Below, one piece after another: positions 25,281 to 42,165 of a stretch of 64,000 nt of DNA; positions within the stretch are counted from its first letter, which is position 1, and each line of letters starts with the position of its first letter. The notes under the pieces were generated by a model, which worked only from the letters and a program-made list of their open reading frames with translations, made no database searches and was not told where the DNA came from. A program made the translations under genes and the position numbers. This DNA comes from Neoactinobaculum massilliense (GTDB lineage Bacteria; Actinomycetota; Actinomycetes; Actinomycetales; Actinomycetaceae), in contig NZ_UWPE01000001.1 of assembly GCF_900604955.1 (NCBI RefSeq), forward strand, positions 248,001-312,000, read 5' to 3'.

Positions 25281-25505
25281 GTCGCCCGTACCGGCGTGGG
25301 TGGACTCTTTGCGCGGGCGGTGGAGCTCTGCGAGGGGATGAAGCCTGACGGCCCGGAGTGGGGGTCCACCTGCCCTGTGCTTCGGCCGTGCTCGCTTGCC
25401 CTGCGTGGACGCGCTCCCTGGTACCGGGCCGACCCAATCTCTCCGCAGTCTCACCCCGGCGAGCGGGTGGCCTAGCGGCCGTGGCGGATCGCACGGCCAG
25501 CCGCG

Positions 25506-25534
25506 TTGGCGCCAGGCGCCCGAGGCTGTACACT
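25506..25534 (+). promoter_or_regulatory. Promoter of rplJ-rplL
   Basis: TTGGCG at 25506 and TACACT at 25529 are separated by exactly 17 bp. They place the start of transcription near 25541, at the beginning of the L10 leader. The part of the gap before it (25281-25505) shows nothing recognisable. Confidence 0.65.
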
Positions 25535-25540
25535 GATGGG

Positions 25541-25659
25541 GCCAAAGACCGCGGGTCCTCGAAAGAGGTTAAATTTGCCGGCGCAGGTGAGTTGAGAGCT
25601 TTTCCCACGCTTGCCTGCGTGGGATTTTTTATACCCGCGGGTGACCGGAAGGAGGCCCC
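25541..25659 (+). ncRNA. L10 (rplJ) leader with attenuator
   Basis: The 5' untranslated region contains the typical L10-leader elements CCAAAGACCGCGGGT and AGGTTAAAT, then a hairpin TCCCACGC/GCGTGGGA (25603-25624) with a T run. GCAGG at 25583 can pair with CCTGC at 25614, which overlaps the terminator stem, so mutually exclusive folds are possible. In other bacteria L10(L12)4 binds this leader to repress rplJL. Confidence 0.7.
25603..25630 (+). terminator. Attenuator hairpin within the L10 leader
   Basis: Eight-bp stem TCCCACGC/GCGTGGGA with a 6-base loop followed by six T, 30 nt before the rplJ start codon. Confidence 0.75.
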
Positions 25660-26187
25660 ATGGCACGGACCGATAAGTCTGCAGCGATTGCGGAACTCAA
25701 GGAGCTGTTCGAGCGCTCCAACGCAGTCCTGTTCACTGAGTACCGTGGCCTGACCGTCGGCGAAATGAAGGATCTTCGCCGTTCGTTCCAGGGAGAGGCT
25801 GTCTATAAGGTCGCCAAGAATACGCTGATGAAGATTGCCGCCCAGCAGGCGGGGGTGGAAGTGCCGGAGGGTATCCTCGCCGGTCCGTCCGCCGTCGCAT
25901 TTGTGACGGGCGAGGCTCCGGCCGTGGCCAAGGCGATGAAGAACTTCGCTAAGGACCACGAGAACCTCACCGTCAAGGGTGGCATCATGGAGGGCTCCTG
26001 GCTCTCCGAGGATGGCGTCAAGAAGCTCGCGGAACTCGAATCCCGCGATACCCTCCTGGCCAAGTCCGCCGGCGTGCTCAAGGCGCTCCTCTACAAGACC
26101 GCCTACGTACTCAATGCGCCCGCATCGAAGGCCGTTCGTACCGCCGATGCACTTCGCGCGAAGAAGGAAGAAGAAGCTGCTGCCTAG
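25660..26187 (+). CDS. rplJ: 50S ribosomal protein L10
   Basis: The 175-residue protein (MARTDKSAAIAELKELF at its start) follows GGAAGGAGG. It carries FTEYRGLTVGEMKDLR and AKNTLMKIA of the rRNA-binding domain and ends with the L12-binding helix region and a KKEEEAAA tail. It forms the stalk base that carries L7/L12 dimers. Confidence 0.96.
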   Translation: MARTDKSAAIAELKELFERSNAVLFTEYRGLTVGEMKDLRRSFQGEAVYKVAKNTLMKIAAQQAGVEVPEGILAGPSAVAFVTGEAPAVAKAMKNFAKDHENLTVKGGIMEGSWLSEDGVKKLAELESRDTLLAKSAGVLKALLYKTAYVLNAPASKAVRTADALRAKKEEEAAA

Positions 26188-26236
26188 CGGGCAGTGCGCC
26201 AAACATCTGCTCGCATAGCAGGGAAGGAAGGCCATC

Positions 26237-26620
26237 ATGGCTAAGCTCACTACCGAAGAGCTCATCAACGCTTTCAAGGAGCTCACGCTCGTTGAGCTCA
26301 ACGATTTCGTGCACGCATTCGAGGAGGAGTTCGACGTCACGGCCGCCGCCCCGGTTGCCGCCGCCGCTGCTCCCGCCGCCGGTGGGGATGCCGCCGCTGC
26401 GGAGGAGAAGGACTCCTTCGACGTCGTGCTCCAGGAGATCGGTGACAAGAAGGTTCAGGTCATCAAGGCCGTGCGTGAGATCACGCCGCTGGGTCTGAAG
26501 GAAGCCAAGGAGCTCGTTGACTCCGCTCCTAAGGCCGTGCTTGAGGGCGCGGACAAGGATGCCGCCAACAAGGCAAAGGAGACCCTCGAGGCCGCCGGCG
26601 CCACCGTGGTGCTCAAGTAG
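26237..26620 (+). CDS. rplL: 50S ribosomal protein L7/L12
   Basis: This 127-residue protein has the N-terminal dimerisation domain ([20 protein letters not shown]), an Ala-rich hinge and the factor-binding C-terminal domain ([20 protein letters not shown], then VDSAPKAV). It starts after GGGAAGGAAGG, 49 nt downstream of rplJ. Confidence 0.97.
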   Translation: MAKLTTEELINAFKELTLVELNDFVHAFEEEFDVTAAAPVAAAAAPAAGGDAAAAEEKDSFDVVLQEIGDKKVQVIKAVREITPLGLKEAKELVDSAPKAVLEGADKDAANKAKETLEAAGATVVLK

Positions 26621-26633
26621 TTTCGCTTAAAGA

Positions 26634-26666
26634 GGGCGGATCGGGTTTCCGGTCCGCCCCTTTTTT
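26634..26666 (+). terminator. Intrinsic terminator after rplJ-rplL
   Basis: GGGCGGA and TCCGCCC pair around a GC-rich inner stem-loop and are followed by six T. Confidence 0.9.
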
Positions 26667-27035
26667 ATGCCCGAAAGTCGTGTCCCGCGGGGCGTGGGAG
26701 TGCACTGTCCTTCCGCACGACGACGCCGTCACGGCCAGATTCCTTCTGGCTCGCCACCTGTGTGGTTTCGGGGTGACAGGCTGCCACTCTTGCGTACAAC
26801 GTGCCTGCCCACTACGTGACCTTGGGGGGGGCGGGCGGCGTCGTCGGAAAATCGTCACCTACCACGCAAGCTTGAAGGGGCGGCGCTGCGTACGGCGTCG
26901 GAAACGTCCACTTACTATGCGCGCCTCCTCCAACGCGCCCGCACGTGAGGCAACTGTGAGGGGCCGGGCGCCCAAAGCGTCGGTGGCTGATCGGGGCGGT
27001 GTTGGGCCCTCTGGCGGGTCGGGGTGGCGCTGAGT

Positions 27036-27073
27036 TGATGGATTTCTCTTGAGGTGATGGATTCCTCTTGAGG
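27036..27073 (+). repeat. Two tandem 19-bp units at the 5' edge of intergenic element copy A
   Basis: TGATGGATTTCTCTTGAGG is followed directly by the same unit with one change, so the left arm of copy A is duplicated. Confidence 0.9.
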
Positions 27074-27159
27074 TGATGGATAACTACCGCTTTAGGGCCC
27101 AGATCGGGGCTCCAACCGGGCATTTTCCGTCAACTCGGGAGATTTCTTACGGTTCAGCG
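27055..27159 (+). repeat. Intergenic structured element, copy A (upstream of rpoB)
   Basis: One of three related ~105-nt elements. The left arm CTCTTGAG (27065) pairs with CTCGGGAG (27134), and the adjacent TGATGGA pairs with TCCGTCA, forming a long hairpin. The conserved 3' block TTTCTTACGGTTCAGCG follows. It lies in the 858-bp gap between rplL and rpoB, 319 nt before the rpoB start. Elsewhere in the gap a palindrome TGGAACA-TCGG-TGTTCCA is seen at about 27312-27329, but no coding region. Confidence 0.8.
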
Positions 27160-27478
27160 GGGCTGGCCGACCGGCGGGGCGGCCTACCGGCGGCCAGCAT
27201 CCCGCTACCAAAACGACCTACAACACGCCGGGGACTATTCGGGTGGAAACTGGTACCCTAAATGTGCGCGCCACGAGGTTGCAGGTACGGGCCGGGTGTG
27301 CGAAAGTTTTCCTGGAACATCGGTGTTCCAGTGGCACCCTCCACAGGATCCGGGGTAGCATTGCGCACAGAAATGGATTATGGTAGACGTCTGCGCCGCT
27401 TCCCCTTTCCGGTTATGTGTAACGTCCCCCGGTGGGCGGATCCGGCCTTTGCCTAGCTACGTCAGGGAAGGATCCACT

Positions 27479-30400
27479 TTGGCTGCTTCGCGCACATACT
27501 CGCTGGCCGCAGAAAACGGTAAGCCGGTTGTTGACCGCGTATCTTTTGCGAAGATCAAGGAGCCCCTGCAGGTTCCGGATCTTCTTGGACTGCAGACCGA
27601 TAGTTTTGGTTGGCTCATTGGCTCGGATAAGTGGAGGGCCGAGCATCCCGGTGAGCAGTCCGGCCTCGAGGAAACGTTCGAGGAAATTTCCCCCATTGAA
27701 AATGCCGCCCAGACCATGGGCCTGGTGATTTCGAATCCGCATCTCGAGGATCCGAAGTATTCTATTCTTGAATGCCGCGAGCGTGATCTGACCTACTCTG
27801 CGCCACTGTACGTGACGGCCGAATTCCAGAACTATGAGACGGGCGAGATCAAGAGCCAGACCACCTTCATTGGTGATTTCCCGCTCATGACCTCCCGCGG
27901 TACGTTTATTGTTAATGGCTCCGAGCGTGTGGTGGTTTCCCAGATTGTGCGCTCCCCAGGAGTGTATTTCGAGCGTAACGCGGACAAGACGTCCGATAAA
28001 GATACGTATTCGGCGCGGTTTATTCCGTCCCGCGGTGCGTGGCTTGAGTTTGAGATTGATAAGCGCGACGCCGTTGCCGTGCGTATTGACCGCAAGCGCA
28101 AGCAGTCCGTCACCGTGTTCCTCAAGGCTCTCGGCATGAGCGAATCCGAGATCCAGGAGGAGTTCAAGGATTATCCGATCCTGCTGGCCACCATGGAAAA
28201 GGACACGGTGCACGAGCAGGAGGATTCGCTGCGCGATCTGTACCGCAAGCTCCGTCCGGGTGAACCGCCCACGGCGGATGCGGGCCGTACGCTCCTCAAC
28301 AACTTCTACTTCAACCCGAAGCGGTATGACACCGCCAAGGTGGGGCGCTACAAGATCAACAAGAAGCTGGGCAACCCGGAGGGGACGGATGCCCGTCAGC
28401 TTCGTCTTGAGGACATCATCGCCTGCATTCGCTACCTGCTGGAGCTCCACCAGGGCAAGGACAAGCTCAACGAGGTGGGGGAGTACCCGGAGATTGTCGT
28501 TTCTGAGGGTGGGCGTCCGGTGCGCATCGCCACGGATGACATCGATAACTTCTCCAACCGTCGCATCCGCGCCGTGGGCGAGTTGATTCAGAATCAGGTC
28601 CGCACGGGCCTGTCCCGCCTGGACCGCATGGTGCGTGAGCGCATGACCACGCAGGAGATTGAGGCTATTACGCCGTCCTCCCTGATTAACATCCGTCCTA
28701 TTGTGGCGGCAATCAAGGAGTTCTTCGGCACCTCCCAGCTCTCCCAGTTCATGGATCAGAACAACCCGCTGGCCGGCCTCACCCACAAGCGTCGTCTGTC
28801 CGCGCTGGGCCCGGGTGGTCTGTCGCGTGATCGCGCGGGCATGGAAGTGCGTGACGTGCACCCGTCCCACTACGGGCGTATGTGCCCCATCGAAACCCCT
28901 GAGGGCCCGAACATTGGCCTTATCGGTTCGCTGGCATCCTTCGCGCGTATTTCCCCGTTCGGCTTCATCGAGACGCCGTACATGAAGGTGGTGGACGGCC
29001 GCGTCACGGGCGAAATTGAGTATCTTCAGGCCAGCGATGAGGACGATGCGAACATCGCCCAGGCTGAGGCTCCGCTCGATGCGGATGGCCGTTTCATCCA
29101 GGACGAGGTACTGGTGCGTATTCCGGGCGGTGACCCGGCCCTGGTGCCGCCGTCGGAAATCACCTACATGGATGTGTCCGCGCGTCAGATGGTGTCCATT
29201 GGCACGGGCATGATTCCGTTCCTCGAGCATGACGACGCGAACCGAGCCCTCATGGGCGCGAACATGCAGCGTCAGGCAGTGCCGCTCATTCACCCCGAGG
29301 CCCCGCTGGTGGGTACCGGCTGGGAGATGCGCGCGGCAGTGGACGCCGGCGACGTCACGGTGGCCGCGGCTCCCGGTGTGGTCACCGAGGTGGACGCGGA
29401 TGCGGTGCACGTGGAGCAGGACGACGGCAAGCACGTCATCTACAAGATGACCAAGTTCGAACGTTCGAACCCTGGCAACTGCATTAATCAGACGGTGCGG
29501 GTCAGTGAGGGCGATCGGTTGGAAACCGGCTCACTCATCGCGGACGGCCCGGCGACCGAGGGCGGCGAGCTCGCGCTCGGCCAGAATCTTCTGGTGGCGT
29601 TCACGGCGTGGAACGGCTACAACTACGAGGACGCGGTGGTCATCTCCGAGCGCCTCGTTCAGGATGACGTGCTCACCTCCATTCACATTGAGGAGCACGA
29701 GGTGGACGCGCGCGACACGAAGCTGGGACCCGAGGAAATTACTCGCGATATCCCGAACGTGTCCGAGGACATGCTTTCTCACCTGGATGAGCACGGCATC
29801 ATCCGCGTGGGTGCTGAGGTACAGGCCGGTGACATCCTGGTCGGCAAGATCACGCCGAAGGGCGAAACCGAGCTCACCTCCGAGGAGCGCCTGCTGCGCG
29901 CCATCTTCGGTGAGAAGGCTAAGGAGGTACGTGATACCTCGCTGCGTGTGCCGCACGGCCAGTACGGCATTGTGATTGGCGTGCGTCAGTTCACCGATGA
30001 GAACGACGACGAGCTGCCCGCGGACGTCAACGAGACGGTGCGCGTCTACATCGCTCAGCGCCGTAAGATCACCATCGGCGACAAGATGTCCGGCCGCCAC
30101 GGCAACAAGGGTGTGGTCTCCCGCATCCTGCCGGTGGAGGACATGCCGTTCCTGGCGGACGGCACCCCGGTGGACATGGTCCTCAACCCGCTCGGTGTGC
30201 CGAGCCGTATGAACCTCGGTCAGGTATTCGAACTCCATCTTGGCTGGGTGGCCGCGCAGGGCTGGGACGCCACGGCGGCTCGCGAAGCCGGTGAAGAGTG
30301 GGCGCTGCGCATCCCCGAAAACACCGTGAAGGCTGGGCCGCGTACTCGAGTGGCCACACCGGTGTTTGATGGTGTGCGCGACGACGAGCTGGCGGGCCTG

Positions 30401-30964
30401 CTCAGGTCCACCCTGCCGAACCGCGATGGCGAGCGCATGGTGGGCAACGATGGCAAGGCACTGCTGTTTGACGGACTCACCGGCTTGCCGATTGCCGGCC
30501 CCGTTGCCGTTGGCTACATGTACATGCTCAAGCTCCACCACCTGGTAGACGACAAGGTGCACGCGCGTTCCACCGGCCCGTACTCGATGGTGACGCAGCA
30601 GCCACTGGGCGGAAAGGCTCAGTTCGGCGGTCAGCGTTTGGGCGAGATGGAGGTGTGGGCCCTGGAAGCGTACGGCGCCGCCCACACGCTCCAGGAAATG
30701 CTCACCGTCAAGTCCGACGACACCGTGGGACGTGTCAAGGTGTATGAGGCCATCGTGAAGGGCGAAAACGTGCCGGAGCCCGGCATTCCGGAATCCTTCA
30801 AGGTGCTCATGTATGAGATGCGTGCGCTGTGCTTGAACGTCGAGGCACTGGACGCGTCCGGTGAGTCCATCGATATGCGCGACGAAGAGGACGAGGGCAC
30901 CACTCCGAATCAGCCGGTACTGCACACCGGCCTCGAGGGTCTCAACACGGGCGCTGATCTGTAG
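27479..30964 (+). CDS. rpoB: RNA polymerase beta subunit
   Basis: The TTG at 27479, after CAGGGAAGGA, gives the typical actinobacterial N-terminus [14 protein letters not shown] and a 1161-residue protein; an upstream in-frame ATG at 27380 lacks support. The rifampicin region reads [20 protein letters not shown] then [18 protein letters not shown], with the usual Asp, His and Ser residues, so no common resistance substitution is seen. The C-terminal [19 protein letters not shown] clamp region is intact. It forms the catalytic core of RNA polymerase with RpoC, encoded 92 nt downstream. Confidence 0.98.
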   Translation: MAASRTYSLAAENGKPVVDRVSFAKIKEPLQVPDLLGLQTDSFGWLIGSDKWRAEHPGEQSGLEETFEEISPIENAAQTMGLVISNPHLEDPKYSILECRERDLTYSAPLYVTAEFQNYETGEIKSQTTFIGDFPLMTSRGTFIVNGSERVVVSQIVRSPGVYFERNADKTSDKDTYSARFIPSRGAWLEFEIDKRDAVAVRIDRKRKQSVTVFLKALGMSESEIQEEFKDYPILLATMEKDTVHEQEDSLRDLYRKLRPGEPPTADAGRTLLNNFYFNPKRYDTAKVGRYKINKKLGNPEGTDARQLRLEDIIACIRYLLELHQGKDKLNEVGEYPEIVVSEGGRPVRIATDDIDNFSNRRIRAVGELIQNQVRTGLSRLDRMVRERMTTQEIEAITPSSLINIRPIVAAIKEFFGTSQLSQFMDQNNPLAGLTHKRRLSALGPGGLSRDRAGMEVRDVHPSHYGRMCPIETPEGPNIGLIGSLASFARISPFGFIETPYMKVVDGRVTGEIEYLQASDEDDANIAQAEAPLDADGRFIQDEVLVRIPGGDPALVPPSEITYMDVSARQMVSIGTGMIPFLEHDDANRALMGANMQRQAVPLIHPEAPLVGTGWEMRAAVDAGDVTVAAAPGVVTEVDADAVHVEQDDGKHVIYKMTKFERSNPGNCINQTVRVSEGDRLETGSLIADGPATEGGELALGQNLLVAFTAWNGYNYEDAVVISERLVQDDVLTSIHIEEHEVDARDTKLGPEEITRDIPNVSEDMLSHLDEHGIIRVGAEVQAGDILVGKITPKGETELTSEERLLRAIFGEKAKEVRDTSLRVPHGQYGIVIGVRQFTDENDDELPADVNETVRVYIAQRRKITIGDKMSGRHGNKGVVSRILPVEDMPFLADGTPVDMVLNPLGVPSRMNLGQVFELHLGWVAAQGWDATAAREAGEEWALRIPENTVKAGPRTRVATPVFDGVRDDELAGLLRSTLPNRDGERMVGNDGKALLFDGLTGLPIAGPVAVGYMYMLKLHHLVDDKVHARSTGPYSMVTQQPLGGKAQFGGQRLGEMEVWALEAYGAAHTLQEMLTVKSDDTVGRVKVYEAIVKGENVPEPGIPESFKVLMYEMRALCLNVEALDASGESIDMRDEEDEGTTPNQPVLHTGLEGLNTGADL

Positions 30965-31056
30965 ATCCGCCGGGGGAGGGCCCCGCCGCGCGCCAGGCGC
31001 GGCCCTCCCCACTACCAACTTGTTCGGTGCAAAACATTTCTGAGGAAGTAGGAATC

Positions 31057-34938
<3,882 letters not shown>

Positions 34939-35043
34939 GAGTAGCGCCTAGCCGGGTTGCGCGGTGCGTGTAGACGGTGGGTAGCGCCGTTGCCCAGCGC
35001 GGAAGCGCGGTTGGGTGGCACGCGTAAACGCGGGAAATAGCTG

Positions 35044-35075
35044 GGGAGGGATCGCGAAAGCGGTCCCTCCCTTTT
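35044..35075 (+). terminator. Intrinsic terminator after rpoBC
   Basis: A 12-bp stem GGGAGGGATCGC/GCGGTCCCTCCC (one T-G pair) with a GAAA loop is followed by TTTT. Confidence 0.92.
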
Positions 35076-35336
35076 GCGTGCGTGGTAGTTGTTGCGTGCG
35101 TGGCGCGTGGGCTCCGTACGACGCCGAAGCCCCGCGTGGTACCGGGGTTGCGGGGTGTGGTGCGCGGAAGTGACGCGTGGGCGAGCACTACCCGGCAGCC
35201 GTGCGCATACGAGGCCGAAGTGGTCGCATGGAATCGCGGCTTGAGGGTAGTGGCGTGCGGGGGAGTGGGGTGTCGTCCGCCCATCGCACCAGACACCCAA
35301 CACAGGAGGAGCGCGAGTTGGTGGGGTGCGGGTGAG

Positions 35337-35442
35337 TGGATGGTTTTCTCTTGAGTTGACGGTGAGTGCCCGGTTTGGGGGCGAGATGGGTGCCCAAACC
35401 GGAAGTTTTGCGCGGTTTCAAGAGTTTTCTTACTGTTCAGCG
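35337..35442 (+). repeat. Intergenic structured element, copy B (upstream of rpsL)
   Basis: CTCTTGA (35348) pairs with TCAAGAG (35418), and CCGGTTTGGG (35370) with CCCAAACCGG (35393), giving an extended hairpin. It is followed by the conserved block TTTTCTTACTGTTCAGCG. It lies 405 nt before rpsL, in the 909-bp gap after rpoC. The same gap also holds the rpoC terminator, a direct repeat CCGGCGTCGTGCCCTC at 35569 and 35602, and the rpsL promoter; no coding region is supported. Confidence 0.85.
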
Positions 35443-35706
35443 AGGGTGATTTTCCTGCCAGGAAGGCTGGTGCTCCGGTGGACGAAAGTAATTCGTTCGG
35501 GGAGAGTACCACCGGCCTAGTGTGCTCCCAACCGCTCACCTCGGGACCGTGGTTCGACGCGGGCGGCCGGCGTCGTGCCCTCACGTACCTGGTGAACCGC
35601 CCGGCGTCGTGCCCTCCGGTACCCCGCAACCTCACTCATCCGGGCACACGGGAGACAAAACTCATAGCACCCCCGGCGGCGCGGTGGTATATCACACGTG
35701 TGGGCT

Positions 35707-35736
35707 TTGACGGCGCCCGTAAATCGCGGCTACCCT
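35707..35736 (+). promoter_or_regulatory. Promoter of the rpsL-rpsG-fusA-tuf operon
   Basis: TTGACG and TACCCT are separated by 18 bp, about 110 nt before the rpsL start. Confidence 0.5.
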
Positions 35737-35847
35737 TGTCAAGGTTGCCCGTCTGCGAATTTGGTACGCGTTCGCGCGTCAAGGTGAGGTGTGCACCGCC
35801 TAATTGCGCAGGCAAATTATTACAGTTCCATCTCTAGGAGTTATCCA

Positions 35848-36219
35848 GTGCCAACAATGCAGCAGCTGGTCCGTCAGGGCCGTGCCACTAAGAAGCGTGC
35901 ATCGCGGCGCGCAGCGCTGAAGGGAAGCCCTCAGCGTCGTGGCGTATGCACCCGCGTGTTCACCACCACCCCGAAGAAGCCGAATTCTGCTCTTCGTAAG
36001 GTCGCGCGTGTTCGGCTGTCCTCCGGCATCGAGGTCACCGCTTACATTCCCGGTGAGGGCCACAATCTTCAGGAACACTCCATCGTGCTGGTGCGCGGTG
36101 GCGGCGTGAAGGACCTCCCTGGTGTGCGGTACAAGATCGTGCGCGGCGCGCTCGATACGCAGGGTGTCAAGGGCCGTAAGCAGGCCCGTTCCCGCTACGG
36201 TGCGAAGAAGGAGAAGTAA
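35848..36219 (+). CDS. rpsL: 30S ribosomal protein S12
   Basis: The GTG at 35848, after CTAGGAGTT, gives the standard N-terminus [16 protein letters not shown] and a 123-residue protein. The decoding-centre loop [18 protein letters not shown] is wild-type at the lysines altered in streptomycin resistance, and [20 protein letters not shown] is conserved. It is the first gene of the str operon and abuts rpsG without a gap. Confidence 0.97.
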   Translation: MPTMQQLVRQGRATKKRASRRAALKGSPQRRGVCTRVFTTTPKKPNSALRKVARVRLSSGIEVTAYIPGEGHNLQEHSIVLVRGGGVKDLPGVRYKIVRGALDTQGVKGRKQARSRYGAKKEK

Positions 36220-36690
36220 ATGTCGCGTAAGGGTCCCGCGAAGAAGCACGGCCGGATTCCGGATCCGGTTTATGATTCGCAGCTGGTTACCCAGCTGGTC
36301 AACCGCGTTCTGATTGACGGCAAGAAGTCCAAGGCGCAGGCCATCGTGTACGGTGCGCTGGCCGGCGTGAAGGAAAAGACGAATGAGGAGCCCCTGGACG
36401 TGCTCAAGCGCGCCATGGACAACATCCGTCCCTCCCTGGAAGTGCGTTCCCGCCGCGTTGGCGGCGCCACCTACCAGATCCCGGTTGAGGTGAAGGCGAA
36501 CCGCGCCACCAATCTCGCCGTGCGCTGGCTGGTCGCCTATGCTCGCGACCGCCGCGAGAACACCATGACGGACCGCCTGCTCAATGAGATTCTGGATGCG
36601 TCCAACGGACTCGGTGGTGCGGTCAAGCGCCGCGAGGATACTCACCGCATGGCTGAGGCTAACAAGGCCTTCGCGCATTACCGCTGGTAG
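36220..36690 (+). CDS. rpsG: 30S ribosomal protein S7
   Basis: The 156-residue protein ([20 protein letters not shown] at its start) begins directly after the rpsL stop. It contains [15 protein letters not shown] and [14 protein letters not shown] of the S7 fold that nucleates the 30S head. It ends 25 nt before fusA. Confidence 0.97.
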   Translation: MSRKGPAKKHGRIPDPVYDSQLVTQLVNRVLIDGKKSKAQAIVYGALAGVKEKTNEEPLDVLKRAMDNIRPSLEVRSRRVGGATYQIPVEVKANRATNLAVRWLVAYARDRRENTMTDRLLNEILDASNGLGGAVKRREDTHRMAEANKAFAHYRW

Positions 36691-36715
36691 TTAGTTAACC
36701 GGGAAGAGAGAAACA

Positions 36716-38851
<2,136 letters not shown>

Positions 38852-38882
38852 CTTCAGCGCGATAAACGGGCGTGTTGTCCGC

Positions 38883-38888
38883 TATAAT
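38883..38888 (+). promoter_or_regulatory. -10 box of a possible internal tuf promoter
   Basis: A perfect TATAAT lies in the 118-nt fusA-tuf gap, 82 nt before the tuf start. The -35 region is weak, but a separate tuf promoter would allow higher EF-Tu output. Confidence 0.45.
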
Positions 38889-38969
38889 CGGTTGACGGCG
38901 ATGCCCGCTTCAGGGTGGAATTCCACTCACAACAAGCATTGAAAATCTATTTAGTCCCAGGAGGACGAA

Positions 38970-40160
38970 GTGGCGAAGGCTACGTACGATAAGAGCAAGG
39001 TCCACATGAACGTGGGCACCATTGGCCACGTCGATCATGGAAAGACGACGACCACGGCTGCCATTACCAAGGTGCTGGCGGATAAGTATCCGGAACTGAA
39101 CACCTACACTCCGTTTGAGGATGTGGATAACGCGCCTGAGGAGCGTCAGCGCGGCATTACCATCAACGTCTCCCACGTTGAGTACCAGACCCCGACGCGT
39201 CACTACGCTCACGTGGACGCCCCGGGCCACGCCGATTACATCAAGAACATGATTACCGGCGCTGCTCAGATGGACGGCGCGATCCTGGTTGTGGCCGCTA
39301 CTGACGGCCCGATGGCTCAGACCCGTGAGCACGTGCTGCTCGCTCGCCAGGTGGGCGTGCCGCAGATGATCGTGGCGCTCAACAAGTGCGACATGGTTGA
39401 GGATGAGGAGCTCCTGGAGCTCGTGGAGATGGAGACGCGTGACGTCCTCTCCGCTCAGGGCTACCCGGGGGATGACATTCCGGTGGTTCGCATCTCCGCG
39501 CTCAAGGCGCTCGAGGGCGATCCGAAGGGCGTCGAGTCCATCGAGAAGCTCGTTGAGACCATTGACACCTACTTCGATGATCCGGTTCGCGATCTGGAGA
39601 AGCCGTTCCTCATGCCGATCGAGGACGTCTTCACCATTACCGGCCGCGGCACCGTGGGGACCGGCCGTGTGGAGCGCGGCATGCTCAACATGAACGAAGA
39701 GGTGGAAATCGTGGGTATTCGCCCCACGCAGAAGTCCACCGTTACGGGCATCGAGATGTTCCACAAGTCCATGTCCCACGCGGACGCCGGCGAGAACTGC
39801 GGCCTGCTGCTCCGCGGCATCAACCGCACGGACGTGGAGCGCGGCCAGGTTGTGGCCAAGCCGGGCACCATCACGCCGCACACGAACTTCGAGGCTCAGG
39901 TCTACGTGCTGAAGAAGGAAGAGGGCGGACGTCACAACCCGTTCTTCTCCAACTACCGCCCGCAGTTCTACTTCCGCACCACGGACGTCACCGGCACCAT
40001 TACCCTGCCGGAGGGCGTCGAGATGTGCATGCCGGGCGATAACACCACCATGACGGTCGAGCTCATTCACCCGATCGCTATGGAGGTCGGCCTCGGCTTC
40101 GCTATCCGCGAGGGTGGCCACACGGTTGGTTCAGGCCGCGTGACGAAGATCATCAAGTAG
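38970..40160 (+). CDS. tuf: Elongation factor Tu
   Basis: The 396-residue GTPase starts at GTG after CAGGAGGACG. It has G1 [34 protein letters not shown] and the domain II/III signatures [13 protein letters not shown] and [12 protein letters not shown]. It delivers aminoacyl-tRNA to the ribosome. Only one tuf copy is present in the window. Confidence 0.98.
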   Translation: MAKATYDKSKVHMNVGTIGHVDHGKTTTTAAITKVLADKYPELNTYTPFEDVDNAPEERQRGITINVSHVEYQTPTRHYAHVDAPGHADYIKNMITGAAQMDGAILVVAATDGPMAQTREHVLLARQVGVPQMIVALNKCDMVEDEELLELVEMETRDVLSAQGYPGDDIPVVRISALKALEGDPKGVESIEKLVETIDTYFDDPVRDLEKPFLMPIEDVFTITGRGTVGTGRVERGMLNMNEEVEIVGIRPTQKSTVTGIEMFHKSMSHADAGENCGLLLRGINRTDVERGQVVAKPGTITPHTNFEAQVYVLKKEEGGRHNPFFSNYRPQFYFRTTDVTGTITLPEGVEMCMPGDNTTMTVELIHPIAMEVGLGFAIREGGHTVGSGRVTKIIK

Positions 40161-40173
40161 TTCTTACTACTGA

Positions 40174-40199
40174 GGGCCCCGCTTCGGCGGGGCCCTTTT
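40174..40199 (+). terminator. Intrinsic terminator after tuf
   Basis: Perfect 9-bp stem GGGCCCCGC/GCGGGGCCC with TTCG loop followed by TTTT. Confidence 0.93.
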
Positions 40200-40345
40200 G
40201 TATCTCAGGTAGTGGGAGTGTGTGGTGTCGGTAGGGCGGCGGTTGGCATTGCGGACGGGTGCATCGCCGGGCCCGGATATCTGCTATCCGTATGGACGCC
40301 GTCGATATCCGCGTGGGGAGTGTGCCACAAAGAGGAGGCGCCAAC

Positions 40346-40374
40346 TTGTCAGATTTTGGGAGTACTGGCAGAAT
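40346..40374 (+). promoter_or_regulatory. Promoter of the S10 operon
   Basis: TTGTCA and CAGAAT are separated by 17 bp. They are followed by a leader of ~150 nt containing the small hairpins CTCGC-GGAA-GCGAG and CCGG-AAAT-CCGG before rpsJ. Confidence 0.5.
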
Positions 40375-40531
40375 AGACGGGTTGCTCGCGGAAGCGAGTG
40401 GAAGCTTTCCGGAAATCCGGAACTGAGATAAATGGTTATCCGTAACCTCACATAGGGCTTGATTGCGCGTCGAATCGCGACACGCCCGAGTGCGGGGACC
40501 GGGCAACTCCAAGCAGAGAGGTAGGCGCGCC

Positions 40532-40840
40532 ATGGCGGGACAGAAAATCCGCATCCGGCTGAAGTCATATGACCACGAGGTCATTGATAGCGCGGCCAAG
40601 AAGCTCGTGGACGAGGTCACTCGTACGGGCGCCTCGGTGGTGGGTCCTGTGCCGCTGCCGACCGAGAAGAACGTGTTCGTGGTTATTCGCTCTCCTCACA
40701 AGTACAAGGATTCTCGCGAGCACTTCGAGATGCGCACGCACAAGCGGCTCATCGACATCGTGGATCCCACGCTGAAGACGATCGATAGCCTTCGTCGGCT
40801 CGATCTTCCGGCTGAAGTGAACGTCGAAATCAAGCTCTGA
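40532..40840 (+). CDS. rpsJ: 30S ribosomal protein S10
   Basis: The ATG at 40532 follows AGAGAGGTAGG. The 102-residue product ([20 protein letters not shown] at its start) contains [12 protein letters not shown] and [14 protein letters not shown]10 is a 30S head protein and the NusE transcription factor. It is the first gene of the S10 operon, with a leader of about 150 nt. Confidence 0.97.
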   Translation: MAGQKIRIRLKSYDHEVIDSAAKKLVDEVTRTGASVVGPVPLPTEKNVFVVIRSPHKYKDSREHFEMRTHKRLIDIVDPTLKTIDSLRRLDLPAEVNVEIKL

Positions 40841-40851
40841 GGTAGAACGCA

Positions 40852-41517
40852 ATGAAGAATCAGGCCATCGCGGCGAGGCCGGTTAAGGCGCTCGTCGGAA
40901 CGAAGCTGGGGATGACCCAGCTGTGGGATGAGGCAGGTGCTCTCCTCCCGATCACCGTGGTGCGTGTGGGCAAGAATGTTGTTACCCAGGTGCGTACGCC
41001 GGAAACGGACGGGTACTCCGCCGTTCAGATCGCGTGCGGTGATGAAAAGAAGAAGAACGTCACCAAGCCGATGCAGGGCCACTTCGCCAAGGCTGGTGTG
41101 ACGCCCCGCGTGAAGCTGGTTGAGGTTCGTACCCCTGATGCCGGCGATTATCAGCTGGGGCAGGAACTCACGGCGGAAACGTTCTCTGCCGGACAGATCG
41201 TGGACGTTACGGGAATCTCGCGCGGCAAGGGCTTCGCGGGTGTGATGAAGCGCCATGGTTTCCAGGGTGTCTCCGCCTCCCACGGCGCTCACCGCAACCA
41301 CCGTAAGCCGGGCTCCATCGGTGCCTGCGCTACGCCGTCGCGCGTTTTCCGCGGCACGCGGATGGCCGGCCGTATGGGCTCGGATCGCGTGACCGTACAG
41401 AACCTCTCCGTCCACGCCGTTGACGCGGATAAGGGACTGGTGCTGGTAGTGGGTCCGATTCCGGGTGCCAAGGGCTCCCAGGTAGTGATCCGCACCTCCG
41501 TGAAGAAGGGGGCATAA
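40852..41517 (+). CDS. rplC: 50S ribosomal protein L3
   Basis: The 221-residue protein has [16 protein letters not shown] near the start, the peptidyl-transferase-approaching loop with [16 protein letters not shown], and [13 protein letters not shown]. It begins 11 nt after rpsJ. Confidence 0.97.
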   Translation: MKNQAIAARPVKALVGTKLGMTQLWDEAGALLPITVVRVGKNVVTQVRTPETDGYSAVQIACGDEKKKNVTKPMQGHFAKAGVTPRVKLVEVRTPDAGDYQLGQELTAETFSAGQIVDVTGISRGKGFAGVMKRHGFQGVSASHGAHRNHRKPGSIGACATPSRVFRGTRMAGRMGSDRVTVQNLSVHAVDADKGLVLVVGPIPGAKGSQVVIRTSVKKGA

Positions 41518-41520
41518 CCC

Positions 41521-42165
41521 ATGGCAGATCTCACGATTGATGTTCTGGACGCCAGCGGGAAGGCCACGGGAACGGCAACGCTTCCGGCCTCGCTCTTTGA
41601 CCTGGAGCCGAACATTTCGCTGCTACACCAGGTTGTTAACGCTCAGCTCGCCGCTGCTCGGCAGGGCACCCACGCCACGAAGACGCGCGGCATGGTAAGC
41701 GGCGGCGGCAAGAAGCCGTTCCGCCAGAAGGGCACCGGCCGGGCTCGGCAGGGCTCCATTCGCGAGCCGCAGATGGTCGGTGGCGGTACCGTTCACGGTC
41801 CGCAGCCGCGCAGCTACGCGCAGCGCACGCCGAAGAAGATGGTGGCGGCGGCTCTGCTGCAGTCCCTCTCCGATCGCGCGCACGGCGGCCGCATTCACTG
41901 CGTCACCGAGTTCGTGGACGGTGCTAAGCCCTCCACGAAGTCCGCTCGGAACCTGCTTGCGGCGATGAACGCGGGTAAGGCTCTCGTGGTGCTGAGCCGC
42001 GAGCAGGAAACCTCGCTGCTCTCGGTACGCAACCTGCCGGCGGTTCACCCGCTGTTTGTTGACCAGATCAACACCTATGACGTCCTCAACTCTGACGACG
42101 TCGTCTTCACCGAAACGGCTCTGCAGGAGTTCGTGGACGCGAAGTCCAAGAAGGAGGAGAAGTGA
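41521..42165 (+). CDS. rplD: 50S ribosomal protein L4
   Basis: The 214-residue protein contains the extended loop [19 protein letters not shown] that lines the exit tunnel, and [12 protein letters not shown]. In E. coli L4 autoregulates the S10 operon; no equivalent leader is provable here. It overlaps rplW by 4 bp. Confidence 0.97.
   Translation: MADLTIDVLDASGKATGTATLPASLFDLEPNISLLHQVVNAQLAAARQGTHATKTRGMVSGGGKKPFRQKGTGRARQGSIREPQMVGGGTVHGPQPRSYAQRTPKKMVAAALLQSLSDRAHGGRIHCVTEFVDGAKPSTKSARNLLAAMNAGKALVVLSREQETSLLSVRNLPAVHPLFVDQINTYDVLNSDDVVFTETALQEFVDAKSKKEEK

Noticed and set aside
26680-27033. Open frame of 117 codons between rplL and rpoB
   Set aside because: Arg/Gly-rich low-complexity translation, no ribosome binding site, and it precedes element copy A; looks like non-coding GC-rich DNA.
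35082-35354. Open frame of 90 codons after rpoC
   Set aside because: No ribosome binding site, composition of random GC-rich sequence, and it runs into element copy B.
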